Shown here: in pieces, positions 15,001 to 41,309 of the stretch | How the letters are laid out: every line of letters starts with the position of its first letter | Numbering within the stretch: position 1 is the stretch's first letter | NCBI GenBank assembly: GCA_022414725.1 | Contig: JAJSRW010001311.1 | Coordinates: forward strand, 1 to 64,000 | Length of the DNA stretch: 64,000 nucleotides | Source of the DNA: Microglena sp. YARC | Lineage: Eukaryota > Chlorophyta > Chlorophyceae > Chlamydomonadales > Chlamydomonadaceae | Direction: 5' to 3' | Program-made: the position numbers and the translations under genes | Notes under the pieces: model-generated | Databases searched by the model: none | The model's input: the letters and a program-made list of their open reading frames with translations, nothing else | Told to the model about the DNA's origin: nothing

Positions 15001-16306
15001 TCTTACCTTGATGCGACGGATGGCATCAGGCTTGCCACCACTCTGGCAGGTATGCAAGTGCATTGTGCATCAACTTTTGTATATTCAGACTTGCTATCTC
15101 TTACCTTGATGCGACAGATGGCATTGGCTTGCCACCACTCTGGCAGGTATGCAAGTGCATTGTGCATCAACTTTTGTATATTCAGACTTGCTATCTCTTA
15201 CCTTGATGCGACGGATGGCATTGGGCTTGCCACCACTCTGGCAGGTATGCAAGTGCATTGTGCATCAACTTTTGTATATTCAGACTTGCTATCTCTTACC
15301 TTGATGCGACGGATGGCATCAGGCTTGCCACCACTCTGGCAGGTATGCAAGTGCATTGTGCATCAACTTTTGTATATTCAGACTTGCTATCTCTTACCTT
15401 GATGCGACGGATGGCATCAGGCTTGCCACCACTCTGGCAGGTATGCAAGTGCATTGTGCATCAACTTTTGTATATTCAGACTTGCTATCTCTTACCTTGA
15501 TGCGACGGATGGCATCAGGCTTGCCACCACTCTGGCAGGTATGCAAGTGCATTTGTGCATCAACTTTTGTATATTCAGACTTGCTATCTCTTACCTTGAT
15601 GCGACGGATGGCATCAGGCTTGCCGCCACTCTAGCAGGTGCATTATGTATCAACTTTTGTATATTATTGAGACTTGCTATCTCTTACCTTGATGCGACGG
15701 ATGGCATCAGGCTTGCCACCACTCTGGCAGGTATGCAAGTGCATTGTGCATCAACTTTTGTATATTCAGACTTGCTATCTCTTACCTTGATGCGACAGAT
15801 GGCATTGGGCTTGCCACCACTCTGGCAGGTATGCAAGTGCATTGTGCATCAACTTTTGTATATTCAGACTTGCTATCTCTTACCTGATGCGACGGATGGC
15901 ATTGGGCTTGCCACCACTCTGGCAGGTATGCAAGTGCATTGTGCATCAACTTTTGTATATTCAGACTTGCTATCTCTTACCTTGATGCGACGGATGGCAT
16001 CAGGCTTGCCACCACTCTGGCAGGTATGCAAGTGCATTGTGCATCAACTTTTGTATATTCAGACTTGCTATCTCTTACCTTGATGCGACGGATGGCATCA
16101 GGCTTGCCACCACTCTGGCAGGTATGCAAGTGCATTGTGCATCAACTTTTGTATATTCAGACTTGCTATCTCTTACCTTGATGCGACGGATGGCATCAGG
16201 CTTGCCGCCACTCTAGCAGGTGCATTATGTATCAACTTTTTGTATATACATATTGAGACTTGCTATCTCTTACCTTGATGCGATGGATGGCATCAGGCTT
16301 GCCACC
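1..16306. repeat. 98-bp satellite / tandem array, about 165 copies
   Basis: A 98-bp unit is repeated head to tail from the window edge to the foldback element, so the array continues to the left. From about 4.5 kb to 16.1 kb copies are nearly identical. From 1 to about 4.4 kb they carry many small indels and substitutions, and the last copies (15.6 and 16.2 kb) are also variant. Most variation in the clean part sits in one place, after GATGGCAT, where CAGGC, CAGGGC, TGGGC and TGGC forms alternate. Overlapping frames stay open only because the 98-bp unit has few stops; they are not genes. On the minus strand each unit reads TACCTGCCAG, then a 36-nt segment encoding SGGKPDAIRRIK, then GTAAGAGA, which looks like acceptor, exon and donor. 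The parent exon, if any, is not in the window. Confidence 0.97.
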
Positions 16307-17182
16307 AGTTGCTGTATAGGGAGCTATGATAGGGAGGGCAGAGGTACCAATCAATGTTCATACGAGGCAGAGAATCTCAGAGGATGGTAATCCTGGAGGC
16401 TGTACATGGGGCAGTACAGGGATTAATGCCTACAGAGATCTAGTCCTACTCTAGAGGCCCATGGTGCCAGAAGGCATGGCCACTAAGTGCCATGGGAAGG
16501 GTAGCCGTCGAGGGTCAGTTGCTTGGTAATCCTGGACAGGAAAGTATCAAAGCTCATGCTCAAAGTCGGCAGGCATCAGCTGCTGGGTCTGGCAGGGAGG
16601 TGCCAGTTACTGAAGGCCTGCTAGGAGCTGCTAGGAGCTTCAGGGAAGCTGTAGGTGTTGACGGCCTGCTAGGAGATGCAGGAGCTGCAGGGAAGCTGCC
16701 AGGCAGCTGCCAGGTAGCTGCAGGTAGCTGCAGGTCAACTTGGCGATGCTAGGAAGCTGCATGGAAGCTGCATGGAACTTGGCGATGCTAGGGAGCTGCA
16801 TGGATCCTTGCATCTCCTAGCAGGCCGTCAACACCTACAGCTTCCCTGAAGCTCCTAGCAGCTCCTAGCAGGCCTTCAGTAACTGGCACCTTCCTGCCAG
16901 ACCCAGCAGCTGATGCCTGCCGACTTTGAGCATGAGCTTTGATACTTTCCTGTCCAGGATTACCAAGCAACTGACCCTCGACGGCTACCCTTCCCATGGC
17001 ACTTAGTGGCCATGCCTTCTGGCACCATGGGCCTCTAGAGTAGGACTAGATCTCTGTAGGCATTAATCCCTGTACTGCCCCATGTACAGCCTCCAGGATT
17101 ACCATCCTCTGAGATTCTCTGCCTCGTATGAACATTGATTGGTACCTCTGCCCTCCCTATCATAGCTCCCTATACAGCAACT
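16307..17182. mobile_element. Foldback element (long inverted repeat, 374-bp arms)
   Basis: The left arm 16307-16680 and the right arm 16809-17182 are reverse complements along their full 374 bp, with only about one mismatch seen (near 16597 against 16891). A 128-bp GC-rich spacer with short CAGCTGC/GGAAGCTGCATGG repeats separates them. The outer ends read AGTTGCTGTATAGGGAGC and its complement. The arms encode no recognisable protein. No clear target-site duplication is visible. The element lies exactly at the right end of the 98-bp array. A transcript would fold into a long hairpin. It could be a foldback transposon or a palindromic duplication formed during repair. Confidence 0.85.
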
Positions 17183-17940
17183 GTCTATTCAACTGTCCAG
17201 TCTACATATGTACTCTAAAGATGATAATGGAAGTACCTCACATTATCATTCCACCTGGCGGGAGCATGAAAACAAAATAGGGGGGGACACCTCCGGGACA
17301 CCTATCCCTAAAAAAACCTGACGAAGGTTGACCCCCACCCCCCACCCCCATCCCCCATTTAAATCGAAATACCCCCTTTTTGAAAAACTTAGATATGGAT
17401 TGTGGGGGTTTACAGTATAGCGCACATAATGGCATCCTCGGAATTCCCCCACAGGGATCGTCTGATAGTCAAAATTCAGTTTTTAAACCCCCTTAGGGTT
17501 TCCCAAGTACTGTAGTCACCCTTAGCCTTCGCAGGGGGGAGAACCTGAGGAGGGCTGACCCCATTCACCCACCTGAGGGGTAGATACTTATTGCAGAAGG
17601 CCCAAAGTGGTGCCAATGGACTGCCTTCGCCAAGGCCTACTCATGGGTGGTCTCAGAATGTCATTTTGAGGTCTGAGTAAAAAGTTAGAAACAAAACTGA
17701 GGAGGGCTGACTATATTCACCCACCCACCCGCCCAAGAGGTAGATACTTATTGCACAAGGTCCAAAGTGGTGCCTATGGACTGCCCTTACCAAGGCCTAC
17801 TCAAGGGTGGTCTCAGAATGTCATTTGGAGGTCTGAGTAAAAAGTTGGAAAGAAACCTGAGGAGGGCTGAATTATTTGCTGAATTATTTTCAGTAATTCC
17901 TGTGATTCTTGAAGCACAAGAATTTCAGGCAGTGGGGGGG
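17183..17940. repeat. Non-genic region with two tandem ~160-bp units
   Basis: A unit running from AACCTGAGGAGGGCTGA through GGTAGATACTTATTGCA to GGTCTGAGTAAAAAGTT occurs at about 17538-17692 and again at 17697-17855, with a degenerate copy upstream from about 17316. The same unit reappears reversed at about 37800-37910 and 38560-38670, so it is a dispersed family. I see no gene. Confidence 0.7.
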
Positions 17941-18195
17941 ATGTTATATTCCGACTTATATGTCGGATTCAGAGTAGGCAAAGAGCGCACAGGTCTAAGT
18001 TCCCTGCGGGCCCTGTGCCGAGAACAGCACAGCACTGAGGTTAGGTATGGCCACGAGCGCCGCTATGCAGTACTAGGATGTCCTGCTTATGTACTGCTTG
18101 CTATCTCCTCTAATGTCTCGCACTGCTGCGAGTTACTATTTTCGCTCTTGTAAATAGTATTGAGTCTGCAGTCTTATCTACAGAACACACAACAT
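17941..18195 (+). mobile_element. Possible LTR-retroelement end (weak)
   Basis: A G-rich tract ending AGTGGGGGGGA is followed directly by TGTTATATTCCGAC, the arrangement of a polypurine tract before the TG of an LTR. The following 250 bp are non-repetitive, GC-balanced and unlike the surroundings. No matching LTR copy, integrase or reverse transcriptase is seen in the window, and the right border is unclear. It could equally be unrelated unique sequence. Confidence 0.25.
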
Positions 18196-18202
18196 TCTAC
18201 CC

Positions 18203-18746
18203 CTACCCTACCCCCACCCACCCCACCCCACCCCAACCCAACCCAACCCAACCCAACCCAACCCACTCCCACCCCACCCCACCCCACCCCTCACCCCCAC
18301 CCCCACCCCCACCCTCACCCCACCCCCACCCCCACCCTCACCCTAACCCCACCCCCAACCCCAACCCCCACCCCCAACCCCAACCCCAACCCCAACCCCA
18401 ACCCCAACCCCAACCCAACCCCAACCCCAACCCCACCCAACCCCAACCCCAACCCCAACCCCAACCCCAACCCCAACCCCAACCCCAACCCCAACCCCAA
18501 CCCCAACCCCAACCCAACCCCAACCCCAACCCCAACCCCAACCCCAACCCCAACCCCAACCCCAACCCCAACCCCAACCCCAACCCCAACCCCAACCCCA
18601 ACCCCAACCCCAACCCCAACCCCAACCCCAACCCCAACCCCAACCCCAACCCCAACCCCCAACCCCAACCCCAACCCCCAACCCCAACCCCAACCCCAAC
18701 CCCAACCCCAACCCCAACCCCAACCCCAACCCCCACCCCACACACA
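18203..18746. repeat. (CCCCAA)n tract
   Basis: About 540 bp of CCCCAA units with CCCAA, CCCACC and CCCCCA variants. The complement is TTGGGG, strongly G-rich and able to form quadruplexes. It translates as Pro/Thr/Asn on one strand and Gly/Leu/Val/Trp on the other, so the long open frames here are artefacts. It is interstitial, with no chromosome end beside it. Confidence 0.95.
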
Positions 18747-19660
18747 CTCCAACCAAACAAAAGCATACACTTACCGGGGATGTCGGTCGGGGACTGGACA
18801 GCTGCGATCGATACAACGGACCGATTCCCAATTCTGGGCATCGGGCGTGCGACCTGTGACGCTCGACCGCGGACCTGACCAGCTGTCTGCCAGCCTGCTG
18901 CAACGGGGCGGATGGACTGCACGGGCGCCTACTGCTGATTCTCCCAATTTTACTGCCTTCGTCGTTCGATAGATACAGTTCTTGCCAGGAGAACTGTCAG
19001 GTAGTGCTTGAGCTCGTGGAATGGCTGGGCCTCTGACCACGCGATGCACGCTGTCCCGGACGGATTCGAAAGGTCCACCGGCCCACGATAGATCACGTGG
19101 GGCAGGTGGGCGGGTGTGGGTGGGCGACGGACTCATCTAGTCACCAAGAGTCACCCCAGGCCAAAATGTGTCTTTGTGTTCTGTGTTTGCTTTCGGACAG
19201 GGGGTTAATAGGCTGCCAATACAGAACTGTACGACTCTCTCCTTGTTTTTATGGTGCATATTACCTGCCTTTTTCTTGTTTCATTTAATTGTGGAATCTC
19301 GCTAATTAGGCCATGGACACATTTTGACTTTCTAAAATTGACATTTATTTCGCTTTATTTGCTCCATGCTTGATCTCCATGCCTTATGTAGCTCACTCTG
19401 TTTTTTCATCTAGCCCTGTTATGTGCTTACGGTACTCATTCTCTATTTGGAGATTTCCTCCTGGACAAGGTTCTGAGGTGAATGTTGCCCAAACTCTCAC
19501 TGTAATAAACCTGTCCAGCTGATCCGGCGCTGTACAGTCTCAGCATCGTTTTGCTGAGTATGTAACGACATCCTCTCCTCTCCTAATTTGCAACCCCCAC
19601 GTACCATCATACCATCATTGCCCCCTCGCACCCTGGGGCTGGGCTGCAAAGTAGAGGGTG
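18747..19660. other. Non-repetitive stretch, no gene supported
   Basis: About 0.9 kb of mixed sequence. 18770-19140 is GC-rich. 19150-19570 is T-rich and contains AATAAA at 19504-19509, so it resembles a 3' UTR or the end of a retroelement. I find no coherent coding exon on either strand. Confidence 0.4.
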
Positions 19661-19682
19661 TGTGTGTTTGTATGTATGTATG

Positions 19683-19812
19683 TATGTATGTATGTTACAG
19701 TACCGGGGTAGGTCAAATAGGCTAAAGGGACTTGCCCAACCGTATAGGAAGGGCTTAAAAAGAAAAAGCACTGATGAACTGAACCCCAAACAATCGTTTA
19801 ACCGACGGGTGC
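19683..19812 (+). repeat. Dispersed repeat R2, copy 1
   Basis: Begins after a (GTAT)n stretch with TTACAGTACCGGGGTAGG and runs through AAAGGGACTTGCCCAACC, AAAAAGAAAAAGCA and GAACTGAACCCCAAA to CGACGGGTGCCCTG. The reverse complement of the whole block is found at about 40325-40450. Shorter pieces occur at 20285-20395 and 50698-50740. Probably a small non-autonomous transposon. Confidence 0.65.
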
Positions 19813-20165
19813 CCTGAGTTTGTGCTACAGTGATAATTTAATTATATAATCTAATTAAATCATCATCTCAGCTGGGATGATAATATAATTGTACGATTAT
19901 TACCGGATTATTATCTCATTTGTGTGTGTGTGGGGGGGTGGGGGGCGGGGGTGTGTGTGTGTGTGGGGGGGGGGGCAGCTTAATATTCTGCCCATATTAC
20001 GCTAACTATTTATCAGATCTCTAAAATAGCCACATTGGATTGGTGTTTGGCTCCAGTAAAAGCAAACTTGCTGGCCCCCTGAACCTCACGCCTATACAAG
20101 GCGTACTATTTATTTATTTATCCACATTAGTAGACTATGTTCCGATGTCAATTATAGTACCGGTA
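19813..20165. other. AT-rich spacer with GT/G tract, no gene
   Basis: AT-rich sequence followed by a TG/poly-G tract at 19920-19976 and ordinary AT-rich DNA. No coding or RNA feature recognised. Confidence 0.5.
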
Positions 20166-20272
20166 TGTATTGAAATTGAAATTGAAATTGTTACATCCGT
20201 GTAATACCGTTATTCACAGGACGTGAAGTTAAGGACACCATAGCGTAAGCCGGAGCTAGCTATAGTCACCGT
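20166..20272 (+). repeat. Dispersed repeat R1, copy 1
   Basis: A block of about 100 bp, GAAATTGTTACATCCGTGTA through GACGTGAAGTTAAGGACACC to CCGGAGCTAGCTATAGTCAC, is shared with 38826-38925 in the same orientation and with 40868-40960 reversed. No protein or tRNA similarity seen. Interpreted as an interspersed element family. Confidence 0.7.
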
Positions 20273-20399
20273 ACCGGTATGTATATACAGTCTAGGGGTA
20301 GCCAAATGTGCTAAGGGGACTTGTCCAACCTTAATAATAGGAGAGGCAGTTTAAGGAACAAGCACTGGAGAACTGAACCCCAACAAATTAGTGGTTTGT

Positions 20400-21227
20400 C
20401 GAAGGGCTGCACACCTTGGACCAGACAGAACCATGTAACACTTCAAATTCAAATCCAAATTGTTGAAGGACTGCACACCTTGGCCCAGACAGAACCATGT
20501 AACACTTCAAATTCAAATCCAAATTATCGAAGGGCTGCACACCTTGGCCCAGACAGAACCATGTAACACTTACAAATTCAAATCAAAATTATCGAAGGGC
20601 AGCAAATCTGCACAGCTTATCGAAGGGCGCATCTCGGCCTATCTCCCAGCTCAATGCTCCACCTTGGCCCCTGCAGCACTCCCCCCCTTTGCCTTCTTGC
20701 TAACAGCAGTGCCGATGCCATGCATCAGGCTATGTGGCTTGTCAAAATGCTGCACACCTTGGCCCAGACAGAACCATGTAACACTTCAAATTAATATTCA
20801 AACTATCGAAGGGCTGCACATCTTGGACCAGACAGAACCATATAACACTTCAAATTAAAATTCACATTAAAAAAAATATGGAGGGCATCACATCTTGCAC
20901 ACTTTGTAGAAGGGGCATACATCTTGACCCAGCTCCCAGGCCAAAGCTCCTCCTTGGCCCCTGCAGTACTCCCCCCATTCGCCTTCTTGCCCACAGCATT
21001 ATATATACCATGCATCAAGCTCTGTGGTTTATTGAAAGGTTGCACATGTTGGCCTAGACAGAACCATGTAACACTTCAAATTTAAATTCAAATTATCGAA
21101 GGGCTGCACACCTTGGCACAGCCAGAACCATGTAACACTTCAACTTCAAATTAAATTCAAATTATCGAAGGGCTAGAAATCTTGCACAGTTTATAAAAGG
21201 GACGCACATCTTGACCCAGCTCCCAGC
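20400..21227 (-). repeat. Tandem copies of the GH18 terminal exon and 3' flank
   Basis: Units of CGAAGGGCTGCACACCTTGG...CAGACAGAACCATGTAACACTTCAAATTC repeat through this stretch. Two larger units also carry degenerate copies of the end of GH18 exon 5, at about 20640-20745 and 20930-21045. On the minus strand the better copy still reads MHGIYNAVGKKA and then AGAKEEL. Both lie beyond the real stop codon at 21228, so they are non-coding duplicates of the gene's 3' end. Confidence 0.8.
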
Positions 21228-37247
<16,020 letters not shown>

Positions 37248-37680
37248 ATCGGGTTGTGTCAGAAGGCGAATTGCTGCGAGGGATCTGGAGACGCAAGAAA
37301 GAAAGAAGTTGCGTTGCCTAAAGCTTGGCTTTGCAGTCTGTACGGCAAGATCGGTTCCCCCGGTAGATCTTCCAAACCCACCCAGCCTGGTGGGCAGGGG
37401 AACAGGTTTCGAACCCAGTTAGGATGACGTGGAAGAGGGGATCTATCGATTTGCAGTTTGCCAAGTCGCCAGAGTCTCGAAGCCAGTCGGATAAAATCGC
37501 AGTGACGAGGGCAAGTCTATAAACCTGTCGATGTTCACTTGTGCACTGTCACAACAGGAGGTAGCCTCCTCTGCCAAAAGTTGAAATAAGCCGATCGAAT
37601 TATTCCGAGTATAGGAAGTATATGTTATGAATATTTGCCATGTATTAAGCATTTTTTCTGATTTTTCTGAGGACCTCATT
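37248..37680 (-). promoter_or_regulatory. Region upstream of the GH18 gene, presumptive promoter/5' UTR
   Basis: 430 bp of non-repetitive sequence directly before the ATG. No convincing TATA box or other defined element could be picked by eye. Assigned only from position. Confidence 0.35.
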
Positions 37681-37701
37681 TATGGTGGTGGTGGTGTGCG
37701 T

Positions 37702-37732
<31 letters not shown>

Positions 37733-38680
37733 TGGGTGGGTGGGTGGGTGTGTGTGTGGGGGGGGGGTCAGCCCTCGTTTTTTTCTTCACAGTTTTTACT
37801 CATCAGGTCTCCCAGGGTCTCCAAATGAAATTCTGAGACCACCCATGAGTACGTCATGGTAAGGGCACCACTTTGGACCTCGTGTAATAAGTATCTACCC
37901 CCCCCCCCCCCAACCCCAAACCCTCCAAACCCCAAACCCCACCCACCCCACCCCACCCCACCCCACCCCACCCCACCCCACCCCACCCCACACCCAACCC
38001 AACCAACCCCACCCACCCCACTCAACCCCACGCCAACCCCACCCAACCCCACCAACCACCACCCACCCACCACACCCCACCCACACACCCCACCCACCCC
38101 ACCCAACCCACCCCCCACCAACCCACCCCACCCCACCCCACCCCACCCAACCCAACCAACCCAACCCAACCCAACCCAACCCAACCCAACCCAACCCAAC
38201 CCAACCAACCCAACCCAACCCAACCCAACCAACCCAACCCAACCCAACCCAACCCAACCCCAACCCAACCCAACCCAACCCAACCCAACCCAACCCAACC
38301 CAACCCAACCCAACCCAACCCAACCCAACCCAACCCAACCCAACCCAACCCAACCCAACCAACCCAACCCAACCCAACCAACCCAACCCAACCCAACCCA
38401 ACCCAACCCAACCCAACCCAACCCAACCCAACCCAACCCAACCCAACCCAACCCAACCCAACCCAACCCAACCCAACAACAAGTCCCCAACCCCCAGCCC
38501 AGCTCAGCCCAGCTCCCCCCACACCCCTCCCCACCCCCACCCCACCCTTACCCCCACCACTGAAATTCTAAGACCACCCAGGCCTCAGTAGGCCTCTGCA
38601 AGGGCAGTACATTGACACCACTTTGGAACCCCACTCACCCCCACTCAGGTGGAGGTATAACTTTTTCGCTCGGAATGGCT
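37681..38680. repeat. GT/G tract, dispersed unit and (CCCAA)n tract
   Basis: 37685-37765 is GT/poly-G. 37800-37910 and 38560-38670 are reversed copies of the unit seen at 17538-17865. 37905-38478 is CCCAA/CCCACC pentanucleotide repeat (complement TTGGG). All long frames here are simple-repeat artefacts. Confidence 0.9.
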
Positions 38681-38825
38681 TGGGACCAAAACATTTTTTT
38701 GACTCTCTGCGTCTCTCCTTTGAAGAGGAGGAGGCAGTTGTCTGAACTTGACCAGATTGCGCGGACAACTTCTTAGCCATGTCCTCAAGGGATTCTGAGA
38801 GTCTGTGGCTCTTAGCTGGGGTCTA

Positions 38826-38925
38826 ATTTAAATTGAAATTGTTACATCCGTGTAGAACCGTTACTCACAGGACGTGAAGTTAAGGACACCATAGCGTAAG
38901 CCGGAGCTAGCTATTGTCACTGTAG
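38826..38925 (+). repeat. Dispersed repeat R1, copy 2
   Basis: Same block as 20166-20272, with GACGTGAAGTTAAGGACACC and CCGGAGCTAGCTATTGTCAC nearly unchanged. Confidence 0.7.
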
Positions 38926-38929
38926 CTGG

Positions 38930-39490
38930 GGTCTAACAACATCTACATATGTTTTAATTTTTAATTGAATGTTTCAATACAAATCAAATTTAAACACGTA
39001 GATGTACCACTATAGTTAATTGGACGATAAATATGTGTTCTACTACTCTTTAAGTGGAACTGTAAAAATCCCCATGCAATTTGATAAAGATATGACCCTT
39101 TTATTCCACTTTGCCTTAAACTATTTTTGTTATACAGGTAATATACGGCCTCCTAGGAGGCCAGGACAAAAAATATGCAGATATGCTTCAATACCATGTC
39201 GCGCTCACAGAGCGGTGCAGTTTCTTCGAACCACACCCCATACATGTGCGTAATAGGACCACGTGTATGTGACATATATCGTATGCGCCTTCAGTAATGG
39301 CAATCATACGTTTCGGCAAATCGTTTCATTATCCCTAACGTGGGCTTCAGAAAAGCATAAACAAATATTGGCAAAGGGGTCCATGGAACTGAAATCCAGG
39401 TGGCAAATAGTCGTTTTGCTTGCATTTCTGTTACATTTAACATTTCACTAAGTAGTCTGCTCAATCTTGCTGTAAAACCACGTAAAAATT
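38930..39490. other. AT-rich unique intergenic sequence, nothing recognised
   Basis: About 560 bp without repeats, splice-like arrays or coding similarity on either strand. Confidence 0.5.
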
Positions 39491-39496
39491 CAATTC

Positions 39497-39690
39497 AGGA
39501 CCAAAGGTGGGCTGGCTGACCATCCAGTATTCCAGTGCTTGGAGTAAATCCTTGTAACAATAAAATTAAATCAGGAGCAGAGGTGGGCTGGCTGACCGTC
39601 CAGTATGTAGGAATTAAATTAAAACCAGGAGCAGAGGTGGGCTGCCTGACCATCCAGAGCTTGGAGTAACAATTAAATTGAAATCAGGAA
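39497..39690. repeat. Short tandem repeat, three ~65-90-bp units
   Basis: Three copies of AG(A/G)GTGGGCTGGCTGACC(A/G)TCCAGTAT followed by TTGGAGTAA...AATTAAAT. Confidence 0.8.
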
Positions 39691-39692
39691 CA

Positions 39693-40325
39693 AATGAGTG
39701 GGCAAGAGCGTGTTTATGCCGTGTTCACAGCATCACACACCCCTGCAGGGGTTACTCTCCCCACTCTCCAACTTTCTCCATGTGGGAGGGAGGGAGGGGG
39801 GGGGGGGGGGGGGGGGGGGAGGGAGAGGGAGGAAGGAGAGAGGGAGAGAGGACGGAGGGAGGGAATGAGAGAGGTAGGGGGCTAGGTAGGACTGGCCGCC
39901 TCTTCGAGGAGTCGCCGGGCTCCCCATGGGTAAAAAATTAAAATGAGGAGCAGCTGAGTGGGCAAGAGCGTGTTTATGCTGTGTTCACTGCCAGGGTACT
40001 TCCATTGACCAAATTGGTCAGCGCTTTAGCACACGTGAAAGAAAACAAGTGCGCTTTGTAATGCAAAAAGCGCAAAAAATGCTTCCTGCACCCACAGGGG
40101 GTTGCAAAAAACTGCGCTAAACGCGCAGTGGGGCTCAAAAAGGCAGCGCGCGCTTTGAAGTACCCTGTTCACTGCAGCATACAAACCTGCAGGGGTTACT
40201 CTCCCCACTCTCCAACTTTCTCAATGTCAATGGAGGGAGGGAGGGAGAGAGAGGGAGGAGGGAGGGAGGGAGGGAGGAGGGCGGGAAGGAGAAATGCAGG
40301 GGCTAGGTAGGACTGGTCAACTCAG
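39693..40325. repeat. Two tandem ~250-bp units, second split by a MITE
   Basis: A unit from GAGTGGGCAAGAGCGTGTTTATG to GGCTAGGTAGGACTGG, with a purine-rich GGGAGGGA core, occurs at 39693-39900 and 39955-40315. The second copy is interrupted at 39992-40167; the first copy (GTTCACAGCATCACAC) shows the approximate empty site. Confidence 0.85.
39992..40167. mobile_element. MITE family 2, copy 2
   Basis: 176-bp element with CAGGGTACTTCCA / TTTGAAGTACCCTG ends. Flanked on both sides by TTCACTGC (39984-39991 and 40168-40175), a perfect 8-bp duplication. Reverse orientation relative to copy 1. hAT-like. Confidence 0.92.
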
Positions 40326-40450
40326 GGCCCCTGTCGGTAAAACGATGTTTTGGGGTTCAGTTCAACAATGCTTTTTCTTTTTAGCCCTTCCTGTCACGGT
40401 TGGGCAAGTCCATTTAGCCTATTTGGCCTAACCCTGGACTGTATCATACA
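40325..40450 (-). repeat. Dispersed repeat R2, copy 2
   Basis: Reverse complement of 19683-19812: TTTGGGGTTCAGTTCAACA, TGCTTTTTCTTTTTAGCCC and GGGCAAGTCC are shared. Confidence 0.65.
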
Positions 40451-40469
40451 TACATGCATACATACAGGG

Positions 40470-41060
40470 GGATGATAGCTCCCACCTTGGCTGCATACAG
40501 TTCTTGCAACCTATCATCATTCCAACCTATACCCCTCATATGGTCGCTCTCAACCGCCATGGTAGCACTGCCCAGGTAAGGTAGCAGCCCGTTCTTTACC
40601 GATGTAAAACATGGGGCTCCCTTAATACCACGCCCCACCAGGTGTTTAATTACCTCTGGACTGTAACATAAATACAATGTTTAGGGGGATGCATGCTCCC
40701 ACCTTGCAACCTATCATCATTCCAACCTATGCCCCATATTTAGTCACTGTCAACCGCCATGATAGCACTGTCCAGCGTCCCCAACCAGGTGTTATCATCA
40801 CCCCACATTTGGCACAATCAAATCAATATTGCCTACCCCTGGACTGTAACATACTTGCATACATACAGTGACTATAGCTAGCTCCGGCTTACGCTATGGT
40901 GTCCTTAACTTCACGTCCTGTGAGTGAATGTGTTACCCGGATGTAACAATTTCAAATTCAATTACATGCACACATGCACTGGGGTGCTAGCTCTCACCTT
41001 GACTGCCTGCAGGCCTTGCACCTTATCATCATTCCAACCTATGCCCATATTTGGCACAAT
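40470..41060 (-). repeat. Three tandem copies related to the SINE body, one with an exon-like open frame
   Basis: On the minus strand the most complete copy (40486-40655) sits between CCAG and AAG|GTGGGAG and stays open for 56 codons. However, its CACCTGGTGGGGCGTGGT, TTAAGGGA and CTACCATGGCGGTTGA are shared with the 3' body of the SINE at 47.0, 48.5 and 56.1 kb. Two shorter copies lie at about 40695-40800 and 40990-41060, the first containing an in-frame stop. I treat it as repeat, not an exon. A captured exon ancestral to the SINE body is possible. An R1 copy interrupts it at 40868-40960. Confidence 0.6.
40868..40960 (-). repeat. Dispersed repeat R1, copy 3
   Basis: Reverse complement of the block at 20166-20272 (GTGACTATAGCTAGCTCCGG, GGTGTCCTTAACTTCACGTC). 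Confidence 0.7.
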
Positions 41061-41075
41061 CAAATCAATCATTAA

Positions 41076-41248
41076 TGGGGACCGGCATATCATATGATTT
41101 TGACCAGAGGCAAGTATGATATCATATGATATCATGCGAATTGTATCATATGGTATTGTATATAAATGGTAATTTTAGCCTAGCCAGACTGCTGGCATCG
41201 TATGATATGATATCGTATGATGACATGATATCATATTGCCTTTCCCTA
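41076..41248. mobile_element. MITE family 1, copy 3, in the 3' flank of gene 2
   Basis: 173 bp with ends TGGGGACCGGCA / TTGCCTTTCCCTA, ATCATATGAT palindromes and the shared GCCTAGCCAGACTG core. The flanks ATCATTAA and ATAATAAA match at 6 of 8 positions. It lies about 60 bp past the stop codon at 41310, so probably within the 3' UTR. Confidence 0.8.
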
Positions 41249-41309
41249 ATAATAAATGGGTGTTTCAATAGACAGCCTGAAAGCTATTAGGCCACCTAAT
41301 CAAGCCAAT

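Noticed and set aside
4480..16200. Dozens of overlapping 80-210 aa open frames in the 98-bp array, both strands
   Set aside because: They are the same 98-bp unit read in rotating frames; small indels between units do not preserve any frame, so there is no coding constraint.
1..16306. CRISPR array
   Set aside because: The repeats are contiguous 98-bp units without variable spacers, and there are no cas genes; the surroundings are eukaryotic.
17767..18153. 128-aa plus-strand frame
   Set aside because: It runs from a tandem repeat unit into LTR-like sequence and has no recognisable domain.
18160..18972. 270-aa Pro/Thr/Asn protein and Gly-rich minus-strand frames
   Set aside because: Direct translation of the CCCCAA tract; open in many frames at once.
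40486..40655. Internal exon of an extra gene (56 open codons with splice-like ends)
   Set aside because: It matches the body of the SINE family and has nearby copies with stops. Kept as a repeat, with the exon origin noted as a finding.
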